Assembly (NCBI GenBank): GCA_963769745.1
Contig: CAVYNB010000017.1
Span: 149,011 to 213,010, forward strand
DNA length: 64,000 nt
Reading direction: 5' to 3'
DNA from: JALORV01 sp963769745
Lineage (GTDB): Bacteria > Pseudomonadota > Gammaproteobacteria > Burkholderiales > Burkholderiaceae_F
The stretch's first letter is position 1; every line of letters begins with the position of its first letter. The translations under genes and the position numbers were made by a program. Of this stretch, positions 17,638-24,777 are shown piece by piece. The notes beneath the pieces are model-generated. The model had not been told where the DNA came from, did not search any database, and saw nothing but the letters and a program-made list of their open reading frames with translations.

Positions 17638-18108
17638 TCACGCTTGGCGCCGAGGAACGATGCCGGCGCCGGGCGGCGCTTTTTCTCCGGCATCTTCAGA
17701 TGCTGCTGCGTGAACGCCGCAAGCCACGGCAGCCACTCGCTCCGGGATCGGCACCGCCTCGACCTGTGCCCCTCCGTCCATGCGTCGCGCCGCCTCGTGA
17801 TAGCTGAGCGTGACCCAGCGCGGTTCTGCGCCCATCTCGGTGAGTTCCCACTCCACGAAGGCGACCGGGTGATCGGTCGTCAGATTCAGATAGTAGCCAT
17901 CGGCTTCGGTGCGATTCAGTTCGACTTCGAAGCCGAGATGCAGCCACTGTTCACCTGCTTCATTGCGTTCGAGCAGGATAGGTGCGTCCTCGCGGGCGCC
18001 GTCGCGCTCGATGACGGCAACCGGGACCCAGATTTCGGAGGTCCACGGGTTGTCGACAAGGCGCTTGGCGGTCACGACCGCGGCCGGCTTACGCAATGGG
18101 TTTGCCAT
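17638..18108 (-). CDS. DUF3305 domain-containing protein
   Basis: 156-residue protein with the DUF3305 core: NPWTSEIWVPVAVIERD, LHLGFEVELNRTEADGYYLN and VAFVEWELTE followed by the conserved W of EPRWVTLSYHEAARR. ATG at 18108 is chosen over an upstream in-frame start because GAAGG lies five bases before it and homologues begin near this Lys/Arg-rich segment. It is the first gene of the minus-strand formate dehydrogenase operon, 122 bp from the divergent fdhD. Function is unknown but it is consistently linked with DUF3306 and molybdo-formate dehydrogenases. Confidence 0.87.
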   Translation of the reverse strand: MANPLRKPAAVVTAKRLVDNPWTSEIWVPVAVIERDGAREDAPILLERNEAGEQWLHLGFEVELNRTEADGYYLNLTTDHPVAFVEWELTEMGAEPRWVTLSYHEAARRMDGGAQVEAVPIPERVAAVACGVHAAASEDAGEKAPPGAGIVPRRQA

Positions 18109-18230
18109 GCCTTCGATGTTATCTTCCTTCAGACTGCGGAGAGTATTCCTGCTATCGCTCAGCAAGCGTAAACCCGAATACGAAATACGCGCGAAGGGTC
18201 TTTCGAAGGGTTTTTCGTAGAACGCTCTCG
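18109..18230. promoter_or_regulatory. Divergent promoter region between the fdh operon and fdhD
   Basis: The 122 bp between two divergent starts must carry promoters for both the DUF3305-to-gamma-subunit operon and fdhD. The DNA is less GC-rich than its surroundings (TACGAAATACGC, GGGTTTTTCGTAG) and holds the near-repeats AAGGGTC and AAGGGTT. I cannot assign a sigma factor motif with confidence. Confidence 0.4.
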
Positions 18231-19106
18231 ATGATGCGCGATGCGATCCAGATGCCACGCAGGACCAAAACCCGAACATCGATGCCACTGCTGCTGACCA
18301 ACGCGTCCCGCCCGCTGATCTTCCCTGTCGATGCCATCGACGAACGCGGCATATCCGTGCCGACGCCGATCGCCGGCGAACATCCGCTCACGCTGTACGT
18401 TGACAAGTGCGAAGTCGTCACGCTGATGACACTGGGGCAGGCGCCCGAGGCGCTCGCGATCGGCTATCTGCGCAACCAGCGCCTGGTGTCGTCGCTCGAC
18501 GAACTGGCCGCAGTGCAGGTCGACTGGGAAACCGACGCGGTGGCGGTCACCACACGACGTGGCGTCAAGTCACTCGCAAAGAAACTCGCCAAGCGGACGG
18601 TGACCACCGGTTGCGGACAGGGAACGATGTTCGGCGACCTGATGGAAGAGGTCGATTCGATCCGCCTGCGCGACGACGTGCGCTTGTCGGAAGCGTCACT
18701 GGTCGCCGTGCTCGAAGCCGTGCGCCAGCACGAGACGATCTATAACGCCGCGGGCGCCGTGCACGGCTGCGCACTCGCCTCGAACGAGGGCGCCGACAGC
18801 CGCATCCTTGTCTTCGTCGAGGATGTCGGGCGGCATAACGCCGTCGATGCGATTGCGGGCCGCATGTGGCTCGACAACATCGACGGCTCGGACAAGGTCT
18901 TCTACACGACCGGCCGGCTGACGTCCGAGATGGTGATCAAGACGGCGCAGATGGGCATTCCGTTCCTGGTGTCGCGCTCGGGACTGACCGAAATGGCCTG
19001 GCGCATTGCGAGCCAGGTCGGCCTGACGATGATCGGCCGCGCGGCCCGCAAGCACTACCTGCTCTTCACCGGTCGGCATCGTTTCGACGCGGCGCGCGCG
19101 TCATGA
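18231..19106 (+). CDS. fdhD: Formate dehydrogenase sulfurtransferase FdhD
   Basis: FdhD passes sulfur from a cysteine desulfurase to the Mo/W-bis-MGD cofactor, which is essential for formate dehydrogenase activity. The 291-residue product matches the family from EHPLTLYVDKCEVVTLMTLG through VFVEDVGRHNAVDAIAGRM to GRLTSEMVIKTAQMGIPFL. The active-site loop reads TTGCGQGTMF: Cys128 is kept, but the second cysteine of the E. coli CxxC is glycine, a variant also seen in other FdhD proteins. The start at 18231 (ATGATG) has no strong ribosome-binding site. It is divergent from the fdh operon. Confidence 0.94.
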   Translation: MMRDAIQMPRRTKTRTSMPLLLTNASRPLIFPVDAIDERGISVPTPIAGEHPLTLYVDKCEVVTLMTLGQAPEALAIGYLRNQRLVSSLDELAAVQVDWETDAVAVTTRRGVKSLAKKLAKRTVTTGCGQGTMFGDLMEEVDSIRLRDDVRLSEASLVAVLEAVRQHETIYNAAGAVHGCALASNEGADSRILVFVEDVGRHNAVDAIAGRMWLDNIDGSDKVFYTTGRLTSEMVIKTAQMGIPFLVSRSGLTEMAWRIASQVGLTMIGRAARKHYLLFTGRHRFDAARAS

Positions 19107-19164
19107 GCGCGCACGGCCGCTCCGAAGCGCTCATGCCGCAGCGCGCAGCGCGGAGGCTAGTCCG

Positions 19165-19746
19165 GTGACGCGCGCGATCTGCGGACTGGTACTGGCGGGC
19201 GGGCAGGGGCGTCGCATGGGCGGCGTGGACAAAGGCCTGCAGCTGCTGCAGGGACGGCCGCTGATGCAGCATGTGATCGAAAGGCTGCGTCCGCAGGTCG
19301 ATAGCGTGATGATCAACGCCAACCAGAACCTCGAGCGCTATGCAGAGTTCGGTTGGCGCGTCGTGCCCGACCGGGTCGGCGGCTTCGCGGGGCCCCTGGC
19401 CGGGCTGGACGCGGGCCTGCATGCGACCGACGCTGCGCTGGTCGTCACCGTGCCGTGCGATTCACCCTTCCTGCCGCACGACCTCGTCGCCCGGCTGGCG
19501 ACGGCGCGCAGCGCGACCGATGCCGATGTCGCGGTGGCGCGCACCGGCAGTCAGCCGCATCCGGTGTTCGCGCTGGTCTGCGCCCGCGTGCGTTCCCACC
19601 TGGCCGATTTCCTGGCGCGCGGCGAGCGCAAGATCGATCTCTGGTACGCCAGCCTGAACGTGGTCGAGGTCGCCTTCGACGACGAGGCCGACGCCTTCGC
19701 CAACATCAACACGCGCGCCGAACTGGACCAGCACGACCACCGATGA
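19165..19746 (+). CDS. mobA: Molybdenum cofactor guanylyltransferase MobA
   Basis: Adds GMP to Mo-molybdopterin to give MGD, the form used by formate dehydrogenase. The nucleotide-binding signature LVLAGGQGRRMGGVDKGL is at residues 8-25; further landmarks are PDRVGGFAGPLAGLDAGL, VPCDSPFLPHDL and PHPVFALV. Length is 193 residues, as expected. The start is GTG at 19165 with GGAGG eight bases upstream (19152-19156). It follows fdhD by 58 bp on the same strand, so both probably belong to one transcript. Confidence 0.95.
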   Translation: MTRAICGLVLAGGQGRRMGGVDKGLQLLQGRPLMQHVIERLRPQVDSVMINANQNLERYAEFGWRVVPDRVGGFAGPLAGLDAGLHATDAALVVTVPCDSPFLPHDLVARLATARSATDADVAVARTGSQPHPVFALVCARVRSHLADFLARGERKIDLWYASLNVVEVAFDDEADAFANINTRAELDQHDHR

Positions 19747-19841
19747 GTCCGCGGGCGCTCGCGATCCGCGCGCCCGATGCCAGAAAACGATGACGTGATC
19801 ACGAGCGGACACACACGCGTAAAACGTCGCGGACACTCCGC

Positions 19842-20966
19842 TCAGCGTCCGGCCCTGCGAAGGCCTTGTTTTGACCCTCGCTGGGCGCGCTCTCCCCACC
19901 ATGGCAGGACGTCACGCAACGACAGCGCCTCGCCACTGCGCGCGGGCGCGTAGCCGGCCAGCGTCGAAAGTCGGCGGGACCAGGACTCGCTGCGCAGCAC
20001 CGCCTGCAGGGCACGGACCGCGGGTTGCTCCAGCGTCGCTTTGTCGCACACCAGGAAATACTCCTCCCACAGCAGCGGCACAAAGTCGAGGTCGCGCGAA
20101 CGCGCGGCCGCCTCGATGCACAGGCCGGTGTCCGCCTGGCCAGCGGCCACGGCCTGGGCCACCGCGGCATGCGAAGGCTCCTCGTTTTCATAGCCGACCA
20201 GTGCGGACCGATCCACGTCGTGCTGCTCGCACAGCGCATCGAGCAGCAGTCGCGTGCCGGTTCCGGTCGGCCGGTTGACGAAGCGCGCGCCGCGCGCGGC
20301 CACGTCGGCGATCGACTGCAGGTTGAGGGGATTGCCGCGCGCCACCGCCAGGCCCTGGACGCGTCGGGCAAAGCCGATCAGCTGGTCGCGCTCGGGATGG
20401 AGCAGCGGCTTGTAGGTTCGAGCGATCAGGCTGTCCGAGGTCGTGCGCGGCGGAAGGTGAAAACCGGCGATCGCACAGTGTCCGGCGTTCAGTTCATGCA
20501 GCGCATTCGCACTGCCGGTAAACCGGATGTCGAGGTGCAGGCGGGCCGGGGTGCAGTGTTCCGCCAGCAACGCCAGCGCGTTGTCATGGCTGGCGCACAG
20601 AAGAAGGATGCTGGCGCTCGGGTCAAAGGCCATTGCGAAGGCCCGCTCGAGATCGAAGTGGAGCGCAGCGATCTGCGGTGCCAGCCGAGCCTGCACCTGG
20701 CGTTCGGCCCACAGCAGTTTGTCGGCGAATTCGGTCAATCGTGCCGGCTGACCCCGGTCCCAGACGATCAGGCGCTGTCCGAGTTCCTGCTCCCACCGCT
20801 TGAGCTCACCCCAGACGTGGCGATACGACTGGCCCAGCACTCGCGCGGCGCCCGAGATCGAACCCTGGGCGCGCACTGCGGCCAGCAGATCCATCAATGG
20901 ATTGCGGATCAGCGCTTCAGGAGCGCGCCCGCTCGCCAAGACATACGACAGTTCGACCTTGTGCAC
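19842..20966 (-). CDS. ModE-like regulator with C-terminal substrate-binding-like domain
   Basis: Predicted molybdate/tungstate- or cofactor-responsive regulator. Residues about 20-95 match the ModE winged helix (LAAVRAQGSISGAARVLGQS then YRHVWGELKRWEQELGQRL). Instead of the molybdate-binding MOP domains, the remaining part is a periplasmic-binding-protein-like domain (VNRPTGTGTRLLLDALCEQH, QADTGLCIEAAARSRDLDFV). The start is uncertain: GTG at 20966 is preferred, TTG at 20984 is possible. It is divergent from tupBCA, which it probably regulates. The same domain is fused to the second MoeA at 24778. Confidence 0.85.
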   Translation of the reverse strand: MHKVELSYVLASGRAPEALIRNPLMDLLAAVRAQGSISGAARVLGQSYRHVWGELKRWEQELGQRLIVWDRGQPARLTEFADKLLWAERQVQARLAPQIAALHFDLERAFAMAFDPSASILLLCASHDNALALLAEHCTPARLHLDIRFTGSANALHELNAGHCAIAGFHLPPRTTSDSLIARTYKPLLHPERDQLIGFARRVQGLAVARGNPLNLQSIADVAARGARFVNRPTGTGTRLLLDALCEQHDVDRSALVGYENEEPSHAAVAQAVAAGQADTGLCIEAAARSRDLDFVPLLWEEYFLVCDKATLEQPAVRALQAVLRSESWSRRLSTLAGYAPARSGEALSLRDVLPWWGERAQRGSKQGLRRAGR

Positions 20967-21084
20967 CCTGCGAGTTTGCCGCAAAGCTCGCCGTCCGCCC
21001 GTGCCACTTATGAAACAGATTGCCTAAGGGGGCCCAGCCCTTGGGGGCCTGAATGCCCGCACGCTTGCCTACGATCCTTCCGCT
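20967..21084. promoter_or_regulatory. Divergent control region between the ModE-like regulator and tupB
   Basis: 118 bp separating the regulator gene from tupBCA. It includes the inverted repeat CCTAAGGG (21023-21030) with CCCTTGGG (21038-21045), inside a G/C run that could form a hairpin in the tup leader or act as an operator. No E. coli-type ModE box is visible. The regulatory role is inferred from position. Confidence 0.4.
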
Positions 21085-21822
21085 ATGGATACGATTTCCC
21101 AGGCAACCATCGCCGCGCTGACGATGATTTTCTCGTTCGACCCGGCGCTGCTGTCGGTGGTCGGGCGTTCGCTGGCGGTCAGCACGAGCGCGTGCCTGAT
21201 CGCCTTCGGCTTCGGTGCGCTTGCCGGGGCCTGGCTTGGCGTCTCCCGCTTTGCAGGTCGCGGTGCAGCGCTCGCTGTGCTCAACACATTGCTGGCGTTG
21301 CCCTCGGTCGTCGTCGGCCTGCTCGTCTATCTGCTGCTATCGCGCTCCGGACCGCTGGGCTTTCTGGGGTGGCTCTTTTCCTTCGAGGCGATGGTGCTGG
21401 CGCAGACGATCCTGGTGGCTCCGATCGTCACCGCGCTCACGCGCCAGGCGATCGAGGACGCCGATCGGGCGCACGGGGAGCAGCTGACGTCGCTGGGCGC
21501 CACGCCCTTCATGCGCGGGCTCCTGCTGGGCTGGGACGAACGCTATGCGCTGCTGACGGTACTGCTCGCCGCGTTCGGACGCGCGATTTCCGAAGTGGGT
21601 GCGGTGATGATCGTCGGCGGCAATATCGAAGGCTTCACCCGCGTGATGACCACGGCGATCGCACTGGAGACCAGCAAGGGTGACCTGCCGCTTGCGATTG
21701 CACTGGGCATCGTGCTGCTCCTGGTGGTGCTGGCACTGAACGCGCTGATCGCCGCAGTGCGCACCTGGCGCGAACGGCTCGACGGTGCGGCCACACAGGT
21801 CGCGCGGATCGCAGTCGCATGA
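21085..21822 (+). CDS. tupB: Tungstate ABC transporter permease TupB
   Basis: Inner-membrane permease of 245 residues, the size of TupB/WtpB-type permeases, with about six hydrophobic helices. The permease-to-ATPase coupling loop is EQLTSLGATPFMRGLLLGWD and the conserved segment AFGRAISEVGAVMIVGGNIE follows. ATG at 21085. The stop overlaps the tupC start (ATGA). Assignment to tungstate rather than molybdate rests on the neighbouring TupA-type binding protein. Confidence 0.9.
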   Translation: MDTISQATIAALTMIFSFDPALLSVVGRSLAVSTSACLIAFGFGALAGAWLGVSRFAGRGAALAVLNTLLALPSVVVGLLVYLLLSRSGPLGFLGWLFSFEAMVLAQTILVAPIVTALTRQAIEDADRAHGEQLTSLGATPFMRGLLLGWDERYALLTVLLAAFGRAISEVGAVMIVGGNIEGFTRVMTTAIALETSKGDLPLAIALGIVLLLVVLALNALIAAVRTWRERLDGAATQVARIAVA

Positions 21823-22569
21823 ACCTGTTCGACAACCCACAGGCCGGGATTTCGAGTGCCCAAGCGGCAAGCAACGCAGCGCACCCGATGTTCAAGCTCG
21901 AGGGAGTCGGCGTGCGCTACGGCGCGGCGTGGGCGCTGCAGTCGGTAAGCCTCTCGATCGGCGCGGGCGAACGCGTCGCGCTGGTCGGCCCCAACGGCAG
22001 CGGCAAGACCACTCTGCTGCGCGTGCTGAACGGACTGATCGAGCCCAGCACGGGAACGGCGCAGCGGCCGGCGACGACGCGCCAGACATTCCTGTTCCAG
22101 CGCCCCTACATGCTCCGCACGACCGCGCAGCGCAATGTCGCGCTGGGCATGTGGCTGCGTGGCGCACGCTGGCGCGATGCCTGCAAGCAGGCCGACGAGG
22201 CGTTGGCGCGGGTCGGCCTGGCTGCGCTCGCCCAGCGCAGCGCGCGCATCCTTGTCCGCCGGGCAGCAGCAGCGGCTGGCGCTGGCACGAGCGTGGGTGC
22301 TGGCCTCCGATGTGATGCTGCTCGACGAGCCCACTTCCAGCATGGACCCGGATGCGCGACGCGAGGTCGAGGCACTCCTCGGCGAGTTCACCAGCGGGCA
22401 GCAGACGCTGATTTTCAGCAGCCACACGCTTGGACAGGTCAGGCGGCTCGCGAGCCGCGTGATCTGCCTGCAGGACGGCCGCATACAGGCTGACCTTCCG
22501 GTGCAGGAATTCCTGCTACGCACCGATGCGACCGAGTCGAGACTTTCAATTGAAGGAGAACTGAGATGA
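21819..22569 (+). CDS. tupC: Tungstate ABC transporter ATP-binding protein TupC, frameshifted
   Basis: ATPase that powers tungstate import. The first frame carries Walker A (GPNGSGKTT) and the Q-loop region (TFLFQRPYMLRTTAQRNVAL). The second frame carries the ABC signature (LSAGQQQRLALARAW), Walker B (VMLLDEPTSSMD) and the H-loop (FSSHTLGQ). One extra base near 22248 separates them; removing it gives QRSARSLSAG and a normal about 250-residue protein. Both junctions with tupB and tupA are ATGA overlaps. No stop or degeneration is seen otherwise, so error is likelier than decay. Confidence 0.9.
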
Positions 22570-23375
22570 CATTGATCGGGCAAGCGAGAGTCCTTTTCAC
22601 GGCACTCCTGTGCATCGCGAGCGGCGTGGCCGGGGCGCAGAGCATCACGCTGTCATCGACCACGTCAACCGAGCAGTCGGGGCTCTTCGCGCATCTGCTG
22701 CCTCTGTTCAAGCAGGCGAGCGGCCTGGACGTGAAGGTGGTGGCGGTCGGCACCGGACAGGCACTGGACATCGCGCGCCGCGGCGATGCCGATGCCCTTC
22801 TCGTTCACGACCAGGCCGCAGAGGAGAAATTCGTCGCCGAGGGCTGGGGGCTCAAGCGCTATCCGGTCATGTACAACGACTTCGTGCTGGTCGGGCCGAA
22901 GACCGATCCGGCCGCGGCACGTGGTTCGGACATCGTCGCCGCACTCGGGAAAGTCAGCGCCGGCAATGCCGCCTTCATCTCGCGCGGTGACAAGAGCGGA
23001 ACTCATGCCGCCGAGAACCGGTACTGGACCACCGCCGGTCTGGCGAGCCAGCGCGGCAGCGGCTACAAGGAGTGTGGGTGCGGCATGGGTCCGGCGTTGA
23101 ACATCGCGGCCGCTTCGGGAGCCTACGTGCTGACCGACCGCGGCACCTGGCTTGCATTCAAGAACCGCGGCGATCTCACGATCCTGGTCGAAGGCGACAA
23201 GCGCCTTTTTAACCAGTACGGCGTGATCGTGGTGAATCCCGCGAAGCATCCGCATGTCAAGGTTGCGCAGGCTCAGCAGTTTGCTGACTGGCTGATCTCA
23301 CGCACCGGGCAAGCGGCGATCGCTGCCTACAAGATCGGTGGAGAACAGCTCTTCTTCCCGAACGCGGGCGAGTAG
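22566..23375 (+). CDS. tupA: Tungstate-binding periplasmic protein TupA
   Basis: Extracytoplasmic oxyanion receptor of 269 residues with a Sec signal (ending GVAGAQS) followed by the TupA hallmark TLSSTTSTEQSGLFAHLLP, whose Thr/Ser cluster contacts tungstate in known TupA proteins. Other family landmarks are AVGTGQALDIARRGDADALL, VLVGPKTDPA and SRGDKSGTHAAENRYW. ATG at 22566 overlaps the tupC stop and has GAAGGAG upstream. Gene order tupB-tupC-tupA is unusual only in placing the receptor last. Confidence 0.93.
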   Translation: MTLIGQARVLFTALLCIASGVAGAQSITLSSTTSTEQSGLFAHLLPLFKQASGLDVKVVAVGTGQALDIARRGDADALLVHDQAAEEKFVAEGWGLKRYPVMYNDFVLVGPKTDPAAARGSDIVAALGKVSAGNAAFISRGDKSGTHAAENRYWTTAGLASQRGSGYKECGCGMGPALNIAAASGAYVLTDRGTWLAFKNRGDLTILVEGDKRLFNQYGVIVVNPAKHPHVKVAQAQQFADWLISRTGQAAIAAYKIGGEQLFFPNAGE

Positions 23376-23518
23376 CGCAGGCGGGCACTGCGGAGGCCGT
23401 GCACGGCTCTCTGCAGACCCTGGACCGGCGGGAAGCACGAACCCGCTCGCTGCCACCGTCCGAGCCGGGCGGCTGACCTCGCCGCGAGCGCGGGACGAGT
23501 TGCGCGACAATGCCCTGA

Positions 23519-24763
23519 ATGAAGGCTGCCACCACTTCGATCGCCGACGTGCGCATGCACGGCTTCCGACAGCGCAGTGAAGTGACTGCGGTGCTGCACT
23601 GGATCGACCAGCACGCGACGCGGCTGGGCGCCGAATCGGTTCCTCTCGAGCAGGCCTGTGGCCGCACGCTGGCGGCCGAAGTGATTGCGCCACTGGACGT
23701 GCCGGGCTTCGATCGGGCCGCGATGGATGGCTTTGCACTGCGCGGCGCGGAAACGGCCGGCGCCAGCGAATACAACCCCCTCGAGTTTCGCGTACTGGGC
23801 CAGGCCATGCCCGGCCAGCCGTTCGCCGGAGAACTGCCGCCCCGCACGGCCGTGCGAATCATGACCGGAGCGCCCGTCCCTGGCGGCGTCGACGCGGTCG
23901 TTCCGGCCGAGTACGCCACGGAGACCGACGGACAGATCGTCGTCACTCGACCGGTTGCCCCGGGACAGCACGTCGGCCATCGTGGCGAGGACCTGCAGGC
24001 AGGATCGACCGCGCTGGATGCCGGCCGACGCCTGCGTCCACAGGATCTGGGGCTCGTGGCTTCCCTGGGTCTGGACCATGTGACTGTGTTCAGGCAGCCC
24101 CGTGTGCGCATGCTCGTCACCGGCAACGAAGTGAAGGCCCCGGGAGCGCCGAAAGGCACGTACGAGGTCTACGACGCGAACTCGTACATGCTGCGCGGCC
24201 TGATAGGCCGCGACGGTGGCGTGCTCGAATCGCATCTCCGACTGGGCGACGATCCGGACGCAATACGCGGGGCCCTGCTCGCGCCGGGTGCCGATGTGAT
24301 CCTGGTGTCGGGCGGCTCCAGCGTCGGCCGCGAGGACTATGCCCCGCGCCTGATTGCCGAGATCGGCGAACTGGCGATACACGGCGTTGCGATGCGACCG
24401 TCGAGTCCCGCCGGCGCGGGACGCATCGGCGAGACACTGGTGTTTCTGTTGCCCGGCAATCCCGTGTCGTGCCTGTGCGCTTACGACTTCTTTGCAGGTC
24501 GCGCTCTGCGCCTGCTCGGCGGTCGATCGCCCGAGTGGCCGCACCGAACGGTGCAGTCTGTCGTTGCGCGCAAGATCGTTTCCGCGATCGGACGCGTGGA
24601 CTACTGTCGCGTCCGGCTTGTCGACGGCCGGGTCGAACCGATCGCGTTGAGTGGCGCCTCGATCCTTTCGTCGACGACCCGGGCCGACGGCTTCGTCATC
24701 GTGCCGTCGAACTGCGAAGGCTATGGGCCTGACGCGGTCGTCACGGCCTACCTCTACGACTGA
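23519..24763 (+). CDS. moeA: Molybdopterin molybdenumtransferase MoeA
   Basis: Inserts molybdate or tungstate into adenylylated molybdopterin. 414 residues, a full MoeA: domain I/II entry LEQACGRTLAAEVIAPLDVP followed by GFDRAAMDGFALRG, domain II VRIMTGAPVPGGVDAVVPAE, and the MPT-binding domain III with VTGNEVKAPG, YEVYDANSYML, LVSGGSSVGREDY and LLPGNPVSCLCAYDFF. The C-terminal domain IV is present. It lies 143 bp after tupA and is followed 14 bp later by a second, fused moeA gene. Confidence 0.94.
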   Translation: MKAATTSIADVRMHGFRQRSEVTAVLHWIDQHATRLGAESVPLEQACGRTLAAEVIAPLDVPGFDRAAMDGFALRGAETAGASEYNPLEFRVLGQAMPGQPFAGELPPRTAVRIMTGAPVPGGVDAVVPAEYATETDGQIVVTRPVAPGQHVGHRGEDLQAGSTALDAGRRLRPQDLGLVASLGLDHVTVFRQPRVRMLVTGNEVKAPGAPKGTYEVYDANSYMLRGLIGRDGGVLESHLRLGDDPDAIRGALLAPGADVILVSGGSSVGREDYAPRLIAEIGELAIHGVAMRPSSPAGAGRIGETLVFLLPGNPVSCLCAYDFFAGRALRLLGGRSPEWPHRTVQSVVARKIVSAIGRVDYCRVRLVDGRVEPIALSGASILSSTTRADGFVIVPSNCEGYGPDAVVTAYLYD

Positions 24764-24777
24764 GCACGCCTTCGACC

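Noticed and set aside
20025..21683. Open frame of 552 codons across the ModE-like gene and tupB
   Set aside because: It covers the antisense of a regulator and an alternative frame of a permease, both better supported.
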